From: Oscillospiraceae bacterium
GTDB lineage: Bacteria; Bacillota; Clostridia; Oscillospirales; Oscillospiraceae
Length of the DNA: 64,000 bases
Assembly (NCBI GenBank): GCA_022795735.1
Contig: JAAWHG010000002.1
Location: 97,685-161,684 of the forward strand
Reading direction: 5' to 3'
Shown: positions 26,249 through 36,058 of the stretch, piece by piece
Layout of the letters: every line of letters begins with the position of its first letter
How positions within the stretch are numbered: the stretch's first letter is position 1
Position numbers and translations under genes: made by a program
The notes under the pieces: model-generated
Database searches by the model: none
Seen by the model: only the letters and a program-made list of their open reading frames with translations
What the model was told of the DNA's origin: nothing

Positions 26249-26316
26249 TGTACATACGGATGGCATGGCAAGTAAATTGACGGCATATCCGGAATGATGA
26301 TGAGAGAAGGGATTTC

Positions 26317-27759
26317 ATGAAGCTTTCCCAACTGCTTTCCGGTGTTCACGTGACCGAATTGAAAGCGGACCCCAATTTAGAAATCAGCGGCGTAAGCTAC
26401 GACTCGCGGACGACCAAGCCGGGCGATCTGTTCGTCGCGGTGACGGGTTTTGCCGCCGACGGGCACAAATTCATCCCAATGGCCCTGGAAAAGGGCGCGG
26501 CAGCCGTCCTCTGCGAGCATGGACCGGTGGGAGCCCCCTATATTTTGACCGGTTCCAGCCGCGCCGCCCTGGCGGCTGTGGGAGCCAACTGGTTCGGACA
26601 TCCCGCCGAATCCATGAAAATAACCGGCATAACCGGAACCAACGGCAAAACCACCTCAACGTACCTCTTAAAGACCGTCCTGGAACGCTGTTTGGGAGCC
26701 AGGGTGGGGCTGATCGGCACCATCTGCAACATGATTGGCAGCGAAGAGCTGGAGACCGAGCGTACCACGCCTGAGAGCTTTGAGGTGCAGGCGCTGCTTG
26801 CCCAAATGCGGGACGCCGGATGCACCCATGTGGTGATGGAAGTTTCCTCCCATGCGCTGCTGCTCAACCGGGTGGACTGCATACCATTTGCGGTAGGCGT
26901 TTTCACAAACCTGACCGAGGACCACTTGGACTTTCACAAGACAATGGAGGCGTATGCCGAGGCAAAAGCGCTGCTGTTTACCAGATGCAAGGAGAGTGTC
27001 TTAAACCTGGACGACGAATGGGTAGACCGGATGCGCGAAAAGGTCAACGGCCCGCTCCTGACCTACGCCGTCAAAAACGCGGCCGATTTAACGGCCCGGG
27101 ACATTCAATTGGAATCAGACCATGTGACCTTTACCGCCGCCTGCGGCGGGGAATCACTGCCGGTTCGCCTGGACATTCCCGGCGGCTTCACGGTGTACAA
27201 CGCCCTGTCCGTCATTGGCGCGGCCCTGCGGCTGGGGGCAAAGCTCCCCGACATTGCCGCCGCTCTGCGGGAGGCCAAGGGGGTCAAGGGCAGGGTAGAG
27301 GTAGTCCCCACGCCGGGAAAGGATTATACAATCCTGATTGACTACGCGCACACCCCGGACAGCTTGGAGAACGTACTCAAATCGGTTCGGGGCTTCTGCA
27401 AGGGGCGGGTCATCGCGGTTTTCGGCTGCGGCGGCGACCGCGACCCCATCAAGCGGCCCATCATGGGGAGGATTGGCGTGGAGCTTTCCGACCTGGCGGT
27501 GATTACCTCCGATAACCCCCGCACCGAAGACCCCAATGAGATCATACGGCAAATTACAGCTGGCTTCGAAGGCAGTGGAAAACCCCACCAAGTTATTGAA
27601 AACCGCCGTCAAGCCATACGCTGGGCAATGGATCACGCGGAGAAGGACGACATCATCGTGCTCTGCGGCAAGGGCCATGAGACCTATCAGATTTTGGGCA
27701 CGGAAAAGACCCACCTGGACGAAAGAGAGGAAGTAGCCGCTCACCTGGAGGCAAGATAG
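26317..27759 (+). CDS. murE: UDP-MurNAc-tripeptide synthetase MurE, meso-DAP type
   Basis: 480 residues. N-terminal GVSYDSRTTKPGDLFVA, central P-loop ITGITGTNGKTTSTYLLK and the C-terminal DNPRTEDPNEI near residue 410. The DNPR motif is the recognised marker of meso-diaminopimelate specificity, so the wall is predicted to be DAP-type. A 68-base gap separates it from the PBP gene; GGGATTTC lies just before the ATG with a modest ribosome binding site (GAGAAGG). Confidence 0.96.
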   Translation: MKLSQLLSGVHVTELKADPNLEISGVSYDSRTTKPGDLFVAVTGFAADGHKFIPMALEKGAAAVLCEHGPVGAPYILTGSSRAALAAVGANWFGHPAESMKITGITGTNGKTTSTYLLKTVLERCLGARVGLIGTICNMIGSEELETERTTPESFEVQALLAQMRDAGCTHVVMEVSSHALLLNRVDCIPFAVGVFTNLTEDHLDFHKTMEAYAEAKALLFTRCKESVLNLDDEWVDRMREKVNGPLLTYAVKNAADLTARDIQLESDHVTFTAACGGESLPVRLDIPGGFTVYNALSVIGAALRLGAKLPDIAAALREAKGVKGRVEVVPTPGKDYTILIDYAHTPDSLENVLKSVRGFCKGRVIAVFGCGGDRDPIKRPIMGRIGVELSDLAVITSDNPRTEDPNEIIRQITAGFEGSGKPHQVIENRRQAIRWAMDHAEKDDIIVLCGKGHETYQILGTEKTHLDEREEVAAHLEAR

Positions 27760-27778
27760 AGAGGGGAAGCGAACAAGC

Positions 27779-29158
27779 ATGAAATTGCTGAGTCTAAAGC
27801 AGATTGCCGCCTGGACCGGCGGAAAACTGGACCCGAAATATAACGACGTCCTGGTCCGCGGCGTCAACACCGACTCCCGGGAGGTCAAGCCGGGCCAGCT
27901 TTTCATTCCTCTGGCGGGCACGCGGGTAGACGGCCACAACTTCATTGGCCGCGCCATGGACGCCGGCGCGGCAGGCGTACTGACCGCGAAGACCCCAAAG
28001 CGGGACATCCCCGCAGTCCAGGTCCGCGACACATTGGAGGCGTTTGGCATGCTGGCCGCGGCCTACCGGGCCTCGCTGTCCGTAAAGGTAATCGCCATCA
28101 CCGGCAGTGTTGGCAAAACGACCACCAAGGAGATGCTGGCCGCCATCCTCCGACAGCGTTTCAGCACCACCTGGACCGAGGGCAATCACAATAATAACCT
28201 GGGTCTCCCCATGTCCATTATGGACATTGAGCCCAAGACGGAACTGTCGGTGCTGGAACTTGGGATGAACCATTTTGGAGAGATATCCTATTTGACCAAG
28301 ATTGCCCGCCCCAATATGGCGATCTTCACCAACATCGGCACCATGCACATTGAGTACCTGGGCTCCCGCGCGGGGATTTTGAAAGCCAAGATGGAGGTCT
28401 TGGAGGGAATGGGAGAGGACGGAATCGTCGTCATGAACGGCGACGAACCGCTCCTCTGGGAGCTCCGGGACCGCATGGACAAGAAGCACTATTATTTTGG
28501 CGTTTCCAATGCGGAATGCGACGTGCGGGCCACCAACATCATCACAGAGGATGACGGGGTGCGGTTCACCCTGACCGGGATTGGAAGGACGATGGAGATT
28601 GCCGTCCCAAGCAGCGGACGGCACACGGTCTACAACGCGCTGGCCGCCGCCGCCGCCGCCCTTCTCTCCGGCGCGGAGCCGGAGGACTTAGTCGAAGGGT
28701 TGGCTGGATTTGAAAACGCGGGAATGCGGCAGCGGATAATTGAGCAAAGCGGCTATACAATTATCGATGACTGTTACAATGCCGGTCCTGAATCCATGGC
28801 GGCTTCGCTGGAGGTCTTGGCCTCCCATAGCTGCAAAGGCCGCCGGATTGCGGTGCTGGGCGACATGATGGAGCTGGGCTGTGTATCCAGCGCCGAACAC
28901 TACCGGATAGGGCGTTTGGCCGCCAAGAAAAAGATCGACCTCATCCTGGCCTACGGGGCAAACGCCTCTCGTGTCATTGCCGGCGCGATTACCGGTGGGA
29001 TTCCCTACCAGAACGCCGCTGGCTACGACGACCAGGACCAGCTCATCCATGAGCTGCGAACCCGTGTTCAGCCCGGCGACGTCCTCCTTTTCAAGGGCAG
29101 CCGGGGCATGAAGATGGAACGGGTGCTGAAACAGTTCCTGGCCGACTATGATGATTAA
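27779..29158 (+). CDS. murF: UDP-MurNAc-pentapeptide synthetase MurF
   Basis: 459 residues. N-terminal RGVNTDSREVKPGQLFIPL, P-loop AITGSVGKTTTKEMLAAIL, then EGNHNNNLGLPM and IIDDCYNAGPESM, all standard MurF motifs. It adds D-Ala-D-Ala to the tripeptide. It follows murE by 19 bases. Its last 13 bases precede the mraY ribosome binding site. The enzyme is of usual length and no anomaly was seen. Confidence 0.96.
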   Translation: MKLLSLKQIAAWTGGKLDPKYNDVLVRGVNTDSREVKPGQLFIPLAGTRVDGHNFIGRAMDAGAAGVLTAKTPKRDIPAVQVRDTLEAFGMLAAAYRASLSVKVIAITGSVGKTTTKEMLAAILRQRFSTTWTEGNHNNNLGLPMSIMDIEPKTELSVLELGMNHFGEISYLTKIARPNMAIFTNIGTMHIEYLGSRAGILKAKMEVLEGMGEDGIVVMNGDEPLLWELRDRMDKKHYYFGVSNAECDVRATNIITEDDGVRFTLTGIGRTMEIAVPSSGRHTVYNALAAAAAALLSGAEPEDLVEGLAGFENAGMRQRIIEQSGYTIIDDCYNAGPESMAASLEVLASHSCKGRRIAVLGDMMELGCVSSAEHYRIGRLAAKKKIDLILAYGANASRVIAGAITGGIPYQNAAGYDDQDQLIHELRTRVQPGDVLLFKGSRGMKMERVLKQFLADYDD

Positions 29159-29174
29159 CTTCGGAGGAAACCGC

Positions 29175-30191
29175 ATGAAATTTCAAATGATATGCCTGCC
29201 GTTGCTGTGCGCGCTGGGCTCCTTTATCCTCACGCTGCTTCTCGGGCGAATGATTATCCCGGCGCTGCGGGCGCTGAAAGCGGGACAGTCCATCCGTGAG
29301 ATCGGTCCCTCCTGGCACAAAAGCAAGGACGGAACCCCTACAATGGGCGGAATCATGTTCATCCTGTCTGCGGCCGCTGCGATGATTCTCTGCGGCTGGG
29401 GCGGCATGATGAGCGGAAGCTATGAACATCTGTTCGTGCTGGCTTTCTCCTTGATTTTTGGTGGCATTGGCTTTATCGACGACTATGTCAAGGTTAAAAA
29501 GCACCGAAACCTCGGTCTGACCGCCCTACAAAAGCTGGCCTTACAGTTGGCCGCCGCCGCTCTTTACCTCCTCCTCCTCCGCTGGAGCGGAAGCTTGAGC
29601 GGCACACTGTACATTCCCTTCTGGAATATCACGGTATCGGTTCCCTGGTGGATTTACCTGGTCTTTGCCATGTTTGTCATTGTCGGCTGCGTCAACGCGG
29701 TCAACCTGACCGACGGTGTTGACGGTCTTGCCTCTGGCGTGACCATACCGGTCATGGCCTTCTTCGCCGTGACGGCGGCCGTTTGGAGCTCGTCCTCTGA
29801 GAGCGGGCTGATGACGTTGGGACTCTTCCCTGCGGCTTTGTTCGGTGGACTGGCCGGCTTCCTGGTATATAATTTCCACCCGGCCAAGGTTTTCATGGGG
29901 GACACCGGCTCGCTGTTTTTGGGAGCCGCCGTCTGTGGAACCGCTTTTGCGATGGATATGCCGCTTATTTTGATTTTAATCGGAATCGTTTATATTATGG
30001 AGACCGTTTCGGTCATGATGCAGGTGGCCTATTTCAAGCTGACCCACGGCAAGCGGATTTTCAAAATGACGCCCATACACCACCACTTTGAAATGCTCGG
30101 TTGGAGCGAGATCAAGATTTTCACCGTTGCGGTTTGTGTGACGCTGTTCTGCTGTGCCGTTGCCTTTCTTGGCGTTGTAAACCGGTATTAA
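29175..30191 (+). CDS. mraY: phospho-MurNAc-pentapeptide transferase MraY
   Basis: 338 residues from ATG at 29175, preceded by CGGAGGAAA. About ten membrane segments. Motifs: KDGTPTMGGIMFI, DDYVKVKKHRNLGL with the Asp pair, NLTDGVDGLASG, and the final HxxH loop MTPIHHHFEMLGWSE. It transfers phospho-MurNAc-pentapeptide to undecaprenyl phosphate to form lipid I. In most clusters murD follows; here ftsW does. An in-frame ATG at 29148 lies inside murF and is rejected. Confidence 0.96.
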   Translation: MKFQMICLPLLCALGSFILTLLLGRMIIPALRALKAGQSIREIGPSWHKSKDGTPTMGGIMFILSAAAAMILCGWGGMMSGSYEHLFVLAFSLIFGGIGFIDDYVKVKKHRNLGLTALQKLALQLAAAALYLLLLRWSGSLSGTLYIPFWNITVSVPWWIYLVFAMFVIVGCVNAVNLTDGVDGLASGVTIPVMAFFAVTAAVWSSSSESGLMTLGLFPAALFGGLAGFLVYNFHPAKVFMGDTGSLFLGAAVCGTAFAMDMPLILILIGIVYIMETVSVMMQVAYFKLTHGKRIFKMTPIHHHFEMLGWSEIKIFTVAVCVTLFCCAVAFLGVVNRY

Positions 30192-30232
30192 TTGATTGAT
30201 TTTTTGATAGTTTGCGGGAACGGAGGGATACT

Positions 30233-31375
30233 ATGGAAGGGACGGAACGCCTGCAAACACCTGAACTGACGGTAATCGACGAGCGGGGCTTGATGGATGT
30301 CCCCTTTCTGCTGCTGACACTGCTGCTTGTGGCCATCGGTGTCATCATGATGTTCTCGGCCAGCTACGCCCGCGCATTCTACAAGGAGGGCAGCTCCACC
30401 TACTATTTTGCCCGCCAGGGCGGCTTCGCATTGGCGGGGATTGTGGTAATGTGGATTGTCAGCCGGATCAATTATCAGTGGTGGCGGGTCGGTTCGGTGC
30501 CCATTATGGCCGCCGCCGTCGTATTGCTGATTCTGGTCCCCGTAATCGGCAAGGAAGAGAACGGCGCGACCCGCTGGATTCGGCTGTTCGGCATCGGCTT
30601 CCAGCCCTCGGAGTTGGCGAAGCTGGCGGTGGTCCTCTGCTTTGCCGCGATGATCTCTTTCTACCGGGACCGGATGCAGACCTTCCGCTATGGCGTCCTG
30701 CCCTTCGCGGGGATTCTTGTGGTGATCGCCGGACTGCTCTATCTGGAGCCGCACCTCTCGGCAACCCTCATCATCCTTGCCACCGGCGCGGTCATGATGT
30801 TCCTGGGAGGGACCAAACTCCGCTGGTTTGGCCTGGGGGCGGCGCTGGTAGCCTTGGTAATGGTTGTCTACCTGACCACGCAGGGCTATGCCAGCGACCG
30901 TATCACGGCCTGGCGGGACCCCTTCAGCGACCAGTCCGACAAGGGCTATCAAATCCTGCAATCCCTCTATGCCATCGGTTCGGGCGGCATGATGGGCCTG
31001 GGCCTGGGCCGGAGCCGCCAAAAGTATCTCTATCTGCCGGAGGAACACAACGACTACCTCTTTCCGATTGTCTGTGAGGAGTTGGGCTTTGTGGGGGCGG
31101 TGTTGGTGCTGCTGCTCTTTGCCCTACTGATTTTCCGGGGCTATTGGATTGCGATTCACGCCCGCGACCGCTTCGGTTCCCTGGTGGCGGCGGGAATCAC
31201 CACCCTGCTGCTGCTTCAGGTCTTCCTGAATGTCGGGGTTGTAACCAATCTGCTTCCTGCCACCGGGATTTCGCTGCCTTTCTTCTCCTACGGTGGCACC
31301 GCTCTTTTGGTGCAGCTGACGGAGATGGGTATCATCCTCAACATTTCCCGCAGCAACCGCAACAATCTGATCTAG
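30233..31375 (+). CDS. ftsW: SEDS-family glycosyltransferase FtsW
   Basis: 380 residues from ATG at 30233 with CGGAGGG before it. About ten membrane segments starting VPFLLLTLLLVAIGVIMMFS. The SEDS signatures are present: NGATRWIRLFGIGFQPSELA near residue 115 and the C-terminal LLPATGISLPFFSYGGTALL. It polymerises lipid II at the septum with the class B PBP encoded three genes upstream of murF. It is placed between mraY and murG, as in other dcw clusters apart from the missing murD. Confidence 0.95.
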   Translation: MEGTERLQTPELTVIDERGLMDVPFLLLTLLLVAIGVIMMFSASYARAFYKEGSSTYYFARQGGFALAGIVVMWIVSRINYQWWRVGSVPIMAAAVVLLILVPVIGKEENGATRWIRLFGIGFQPSELAKLAVVLCFAAMISFYRDRMQTFRYGVLPFAGILVVIAGLLYLEPHLSATLIILATGAVMMFLGGTKLRWFGLGAALVALVMVVYLTTQGYASDRITAWRDPFSDQSDKGYQILQSLYAIGSGGMMGLGLGRSRQKYLYLPEEHNDYLFPIVCEELGFVGAVLVLLLFALLIFRGYWIAIHARDRFGSLVAAGITTLLLLQVFLNVGVVTNLLPATGISLPFFSYGGTALLVQLTEMGIILNISRSNRNNLI

Positions 31376-31385
31376 GGGGCGGACT

Positions 31386-32525
31386 ATGAATGTGATCTTC
31401 ACCTGCGGCGGCACCGGCGGACACATCAATCCCGCCCTGGCGGTTGCTAAACTCCTGCGAGAACGGCGGCCGGACGATAACATCCTGTTTGTTGGGGCCG
31501 ATGACGGCATGGAGCGCGATCTGGTTCCCAGGGAGGGCTTCCGGTTGGAGACCCTCGCGGTCTCAAATTTTCAGCGAAAGCCGACGCCCAAAGCGCTTGC
31601 CCACAATCTTCACGCAGTCCGGACTCTTCGAAGGGCGTTTCGAAAGGCCGATGCGCTGATAAAAAGCTTTGCGCCCGACGTGATACTGGGAACCGGCGGC
31701 TATGCCAGCTATCCCATGCTCCGCCAGGGAGCCAAACGGGGTGTTCCCACAGCGGTTCATGAGTCCAACGCAATCCCCGGCCTGACCACCAGGATGGCGG
31801 TAAAGACGGCCAGCCGGATTCTGGTCAATTTTGAAGAGAGCCGGGAACAGTACCAAAACCAGGACCGGGTCGTAGCCGTCGGGATGCCGGTACGGCAGGA
31901 ATTTCTCTATACAACCAGGGCCGAGGCGCGGAAAAAGCTGGGCCTCGACGAACGGCCCCTGGTGGTCTCCTATTGGGGCAGCTTGGGGGCGCGAGAGATG
32001 AATAAGAAGATCGCGGACTTTTTTCTCCGGGAGACGAAAGACGGCGATCCCTGGCAGCACACCCATGCCACCGGCAGCTTCGGCTGGCGGTGGATGCCAG
32101 AATTTGTGACGGAGGCTGGCGTGACGCTGGCGGAGCACCCATCCATCTCGATGCGGGAGTACCTCTACGACATGCCCCTCTGGATGAACGCTGCGGACGT
32201 GCTGATCTGTCGCGCCGGCGCTTCCACCCTCAGCGAGATTGCCATGTCCGGTACCCCCTGTATCCTGGTTCCGTCGCCCAACGTGGCGGCCAACCACCAG
32301 GAGAAGAATGCCCGCGTCCTGGAAAGGCGGGGCGCGGCCCTGGTCCTGCGCGAGAGCGAGTGCGACGGCGGGCGGCTCTATGAGGCGGCAAAGGCGCTGT
32401 TACAGGACAGACCCCGGCAAGAGGCCATGCGAACAGCTCTTCGGGAGCTGGCGGTGGTGGATTCCGCCGAGCGTATATTCAATGAAATCTTGGAATTGAC
32501 ACGGAGAAAGGTGGAAAATAAGTAG
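31386..32525 (+). CDS. murG: lipid II synthase MurG
   Basis: 379 residues, GT28 family. The N-terminal glycine loop CGGTGGHINPALAVA, the second loop GTGGYASYP, the membrane-association region, VHESNAIPGLTTR, and the C-terminal UDP-GlcNAc site with CRAGASTLSEIAM and NHQEKNAR are all intact. It adds GlcNAc to lipid I. It follows ftsW by 10 bases. murC, its usual neighbour, is not present; an 83-base gap leads to murA. Confidence 0.96.
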   Translation: MNVIFTCGGTGGHINPALAVAKLLRERRPDDNILFVGADDGMERDLVPREGFRLETLAVSNFQRKPTPKALAHNLHAVRTLRRAFRKADALIKSFAPDVILGTGGYASYPMLRQGAKRGVPTAVHESNAIPGLTTRMAVKTASRILVNFEESREQYQNQDRVVAVGMPVRQEFLYTTRAEARKKLGLDERPLVVSYWGSLGAREMNKKIADFFLRETKDGDPWQHTHATGSFGWRWMPEFVTEAGVTLAEHPSISMREYLYDMPLWMNAADVLICRAGASTLSEIAMSGTPCILVPSPNVAANHQEKNARVLERRGAALVLRESECDGGRLYEAAKALLQDRPRQEAMRTALRELAVVDSAERIFNEILELTRRKVENK

Positions 32526-32608
32526 TCACCTGACAATATAGACACCAGTTTCCCTCCCTTCGCATAGCATGAGGTATCTGTAACGACTGCGGGAATGTGG
32601 AGGGAGTC

Positions 32609-33868
32609 ATGGAATACTATGCCATCAAAGGGGGCCGCCGCCTGACCGGCGAAGTGCGCGTTCATGGCGCGAAGAACAGTGTGCTGCCCATTCTGGCGGC
32701 CTGCGTCTGCTGCAAGGGAGTCTGTGAAATCCGGAACTGTCCGCGCATCGCAGACGTGGACACGGCGGCTGCCATTCTGGAACGGCTTGGCTGCCGCGTG
32801 TCCCGGCAAGACGATATTCTGACGGTGGACGCCGCCGGACTGAACGGCTGTGCGTTGCCGCCGGAGCTGAGCGCCGCCATGCGCTCGTCGATTCTCTTTC
32901 TGGGCGCGCTGCTGACCCGCTGCGGCGAGGCGAGCCTTGCGCCCCCTGGCGGCTGCGCCTTGGGCGCGAGACCCATTGATTTACACCTGTACGCCGCCGG
33001 ACGGCTGGGGGGAAATTGGGAACAGCGGGACCAATGTATCCGCTGCCGTTGGGAACGGCCCTGTGGCGCGGAAATCCGGCTTCGCTGCCCCAGCGTCGGC
33101 GCAACGGAGAACGCGCTGCTCTGCGCGGTGGGCGCGCCGGGTGAGACGGTCATCTGGAACGCGGCGCGGGAACCGGAGATTGCCGACCTGGTTGGATTCC
33201 TTCGCGCCATGGGGGCGGAAATCAAGGGAGAGGGAAGCGGGGAACTCCATGTCTGTGGGGGCCGTCCGCTCCACGGCGCGGTGTACACCGTGATGCCCGA
33301 CCGAATGGAGGCGGCCAGCTACCTCTGCGCGGCGGCGGGCTGTGGCGGAGACCTCTTTTTAAAGGGGGCCGAGCGGCGCACGCTGGATGAAGTTGTGGAA
33401 CTGCTCGCACGGTGCGGCTGTCAAATTTCGGAGGAAAGAGGCGGCCTGCGCCTCCAAGCGCCGGAACGTCTTCGTGCGGCGGGAAGGGTGGCCACAGCGC
33501 CCTATCCCGGTTTCCCGACCGACGCCCAAGCGCCGGCTATGGCCGCGCTGCTACGGGCGGCGGGAACAACGGCTTTCACGGAGAACGTTTTTGAAAACCG
33601 ACTCCGGCATGCAGATCAGTTTCGCCGGCTGGGCGCGAAGATCGACGTGGACGGAAGCTGTGCCGAGGTCCATGGCGTCCCGACCCTCCATGGCGCGGCG
33701 CTTGAGGCGACCGATCTCCGCTGCGGCGCGGCGTTGACGGCGGCAGCGCTTCAGGCGGAGGGAGAGAGCCGGCTCTACGGCGTCTCCCATATCCGGCGCG
33801 GCTATGAGGATTTTGAGGGCAGCCTCCGCAATGTAGGGGCGGAAATTGAACTGCGCAGCGCTACATAA
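32609..33868 (+). CDS. murA: UDP-GlcNAc 1-carboxyvinyltransferase MurA
   Basis: 419 residues from ATG at 32609 (MEYYAIKGGRRL) with GGAGG five bases before; the in-frame GTG at 32597 overlaps that site. Substrate residues AKNS near 22 and the active-site loop PPGGCALGARPIDLHL with the fosfomycin-target Cys are kept, as are PSVGATENALL and FPTDAQAP. It commits UDP-GlcNAc to wall synthesis. The stretch before PSVGATEN is unusual: CIRCRWERPCG carries three Cys and replaces the usual sequence. Whether this is the only MurA of the cell cannot be told. Confidence 0.92.
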   Translation: MEYYAIKGGRRLTGEVRVHGAKNSVLPILAACVCCKGVCEIRNCPRIADVDTAAAILERLGCRVSRQDDILTVDAAGLNGCALPPELSAAMRSSILFLGALLTRCGEASLAPPGGCALGARPIDLHLYAAGRLGGNWEQRDQCIRCRWERPCGAEIRLRCPSVGATENALLCAVGAPGETVIWNAAREPEIADLVGFLRAMGAEIKGEGSGELHVCGGRPLHGAVYTVMPDRMEAASYLCAAAGCGGDLFLKGAERRTLDEVVELLARCGCQISEERGGLRLQAPERLRAAGRVATAPYPGFPTDAQAPAMAALLRAAGTTAFTENVFENRLRHADQFRRLGAKIDVDGSCAEVHGVPTLHGAALEATDLRCGAALTAAALQAEGESRLYGVSHIRRGYEDFEGSLRNVGAEIELRSAT

Positions 33869-33892
33869 CGATACAAAAGAGAGGTACAGAGA

Positions 33893-34834
33893 ATGGCGGA
33901 CAGCAGGAAAAGAAGGCGACGACGCCCAGACCGGCGGGCTGCGTCTCGAGAGAGGGGCCAGCCCCGGCGGGGGGGGGCATCCCGGGAGGCGGAGCGCAGG
34001 CGGCGGGACAAGAAAAAGAGTGTCACTGGCCCCCGCCGCCGCAGCCCTCTGGGGAGGGAGCTGCTCCGGCTGTTCGTCATGATTCTGGTTGTGGCCGTCA
34101 TTCTGGTCTGCGCTGTTCTTTTCTTCAAAGTGACGGATATTCAGGTCTCTGGCAGCCAAATCTATACTGCGGGGCAGGTGATCGGAGCTTCTGGCATCGC
34201 CGAGGGGGACAGCCTCCTGACCATCCGCCGCACTTCCGCAGCGGCTCGGATTAAAGTGATGCTGCCCTATATTGAGAATGTCAAGGTCAGCCGTTACCTT
34301 CCCGGTTCGGTGGTCATTGAAGTCACCGAGAGCGGCGCGGCTTTTTCGGTGGAAGCCAGCGATGGGACAAGCTGGCTAATCAACGCCTCAGGCAAACTTC
34401 TGGAGGAGGCGGGCGTCGGGGTGGCGGACTATCCCAAGCTCACCGGCGTGCGGGCGAAATCGCCAAAGGCGGGCCAGCAGATTGTCACTGACGAACAGGA
34501 AAATCTGGCCGTGGCGCAGCAGCTTCTGGAACTCCTGTCAGAGTCCGGCCTGGTATCCCAGATTACCGAGGTCGATGTGGAGAAGAGTTATGACGTGGTG
34601 ATCTGGTACGGCCATCAGTATGAGATTCACCTGGGCGGCTCGGACAGGCTGGAATACAAGCTCCGCTATCTTCTCTCCATCATGGACCAGCTGGACAGCG
34701 TCAGGGGCGGCGTCATTGACCTGACATTGGAGGAGAAGGACGTTGCGATTTTTAGAGAGTTTGAAGAGAGCACCGGGGCGAAGGAGGAGGAGACAGCGCG
34801 GCTGGAGCCCGAGATGCCGCAGGAGACAGAGTAA
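33893..34834 (+). CDS. ftsQ: FtsQ/DivIB division protein
   Basis: 313 residues. A highly basic Arg-rich N-terminus (~residues 1-60), one membrane helix (LFVMILVVAVILVCAVLFF, ~62-80), a POTRA domain starting VTDIQVSGSQIYTAGQVIG, and an FtsQ beta domain. It recruits and stabilises FtsL/DivIC at the septum. A run of nine Gs (33969-33977) lies in the basic region. The C-terminal ~25 residues are acidic and low in complexity. Confidence 0.88.
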   Translation: MADSRKRRRRRPDRRAASRERGQPRRGGASREAERRRRDKKKSVTGPRRRSPLGRELLRLFVMILVVAVILVCAVLFFKVTDIQVSGSQIYTAGQVIGASGIAEGDSLLTIRRTSAAARIKVMLPYIENVKVSRYLPGSVVIEVTESGAAFSVEASDGTSWLINASGKLLEEAGVGVADYPKLTGVRAKSPKAGQQIVTDEQENLAVAQQLLELLSESGLVSQITEVDVEKSYDVVIWYGHQYEIHLGGSDRLEYKLRYLLSIMDQLDSVRGGVIDLTLEEKDVAIFREFEESTGAKEEETARLEPEMPQETE

Positions 34835-34876
34835 AATTTTGGCGACTTTTTTTCATGAGTTTTCCAAAACAAGATA

Positions 34877-34905
34877 TTGACCTGCGTACAATTTTGCGTT
34901 AGAAT
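34877..34905 (+). promoter_or_regulatory. internal promoter for ftsZ
   Basis: TTGACC (34877-34882), 17-base spacer, TAGAAT (34900-34905), 64 bases before the ftsZ ATG. It would allow ftsZ to be expressed apart from the rest of dcw. Confidence 0.75.
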
Positions 34906-34968
34906 AGGATGCGTAAAGGAATACTCACGCCAATGGCGGTTACAAGATAGGATACAGGAGGAGCACAT

Positions 34969-36048
34969 ATGACCGAGGAATATACCGATCGGGTCGTAAA
35001 GATCAAGGTGATAGGGGTCGGCGGTGCCGGCAACAATGTAGTCAACAGAATGATCGCCAGCGGAATGCAGGGCGTGGAGTTCATCGCGGTCAATACGGAC
35101 AAGCAGGACTTGAACAAATCGAAATGCGAAAACAAGATTCAGATCGGCGAAAAGCTGACCGGCGGCATGGGGGCGGGCTCCAAGCCGGACATCGGCAAAA
35201 AATCGGCTGAGGAGAGCCGGGCGCAGATCGCCAAGATTCTGGAGGGGACCGACATGGTCTTCATCACAGCCGGTATGGGTGGCGGCACCGGCACCGGCGC
35301 GGCCCCCATCATTGCGGACCTGGCCCATGAGTCGGGGATTCTGACGGTGGGCGTGGTAACTAAGCCCTTCCGCTTTGAGGGCGCCAACCGCATGAAGCAG
35401 GCCGAGGCCGGCATTGCCGAGCTGTCGGAGAAGGTGGATGCCCTCATCATCATCCCCAACGACCGGCTGAAATACGTCACCGAGCAGAAGATCACCTTCG
35501 CCAACGCCTTTGGCATCGCCGACGACGTGCTGAAACAGGCGGTCAACTCCATTTCTGGCCTGGTGGGCTATTCAGAAAATGTCATTATCAACCTCGACTT
35601 TGCGGACGTATCGGCCATCATGAAGGACGCCGGACGCGCGCATATGGGCGTTGGAATCGCCGCAGGGCGGGATAAGGCGGAGGCGGCGGCCATGGCAGCC
35701 GTGGCGAGTCCGCTGCTGGAGACCTCCATCAACGGCGCGATGGGCGTTCTGATTAACGTGACCGGCTCGAGCGAGCTGGGCTTGGACGACGTGGAGACGG
35801 CGGCCAACATTGTAATGGAGGCGGCCAACCCGGAGGCCAACATCATCTTTGGCGCTGCCTACGACGACGACTTTGACGACGAGATGCGGGTGACGGTCAT
35901 CGCCACCGGCTTTGAGGAGGGCAACGCCGCCAAGTCGCCGGTCAAGACCGCCGGTATGTTCTCGGTGGCTGGCGAGAAGGCGAAAACGGTTCAGGTTCCG
36001 GAGGATATCAATAACATCGACGAGATTTTCAAGATCTTCGATAAATAA
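34969..36048 (+). CDS. ftsZ: cell division GTPase FtsZ
   Basis: 359 residues. N-terminal [16 protein letters not shown], the tubulin signature [10 protein letters not shown] near residue 105, the T7 region [15 protein letters not shown] with its catalytic Asp, and a normal C-terminal GTPase subdomain. AGGAGGAGC precedes the ATG. The variable linker is very short and the end ([13 protein letters not shown]) does not contain the usual IPxFLR tail that binds FtsA, SepF or ZapA. ftsA is not next to it. It closes the dcw unit with a strong terminator. Confidence 0.97.
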   Translation: MTEEYTDRVVKIKVIGVGGAGNNVVNRMIASGMQGVEFIAVNTDKQDLNKSKCENKIQIGEKLTGGMGAGSKPDIGKKSAEESRAQIAKILEGTDMVFITAGMGGGTGTGAAPIIADLAHESGILTVGVVTKPFRFEGANRMKQAEAGIAELSEKVDALIIIPNDRLKYVTEQKITFANAFGIADDVLKQAVNSISGLVGYSENVIINLDFADVSAIMKDAGRAHMGVGIAAGRDKAEAAAMAAVASPLLETSINGAMGVLINVTGSSELGLDDVETAANIVMEAANPEANIIFGAAYDDDFDDEMRVTVIATGFEEGNAAKSPVKTAGMFSVAGEKAKTVQVPEDINNIDEIFKIFDK

Positions 36049-36058
36049 GGCTTTTTAC

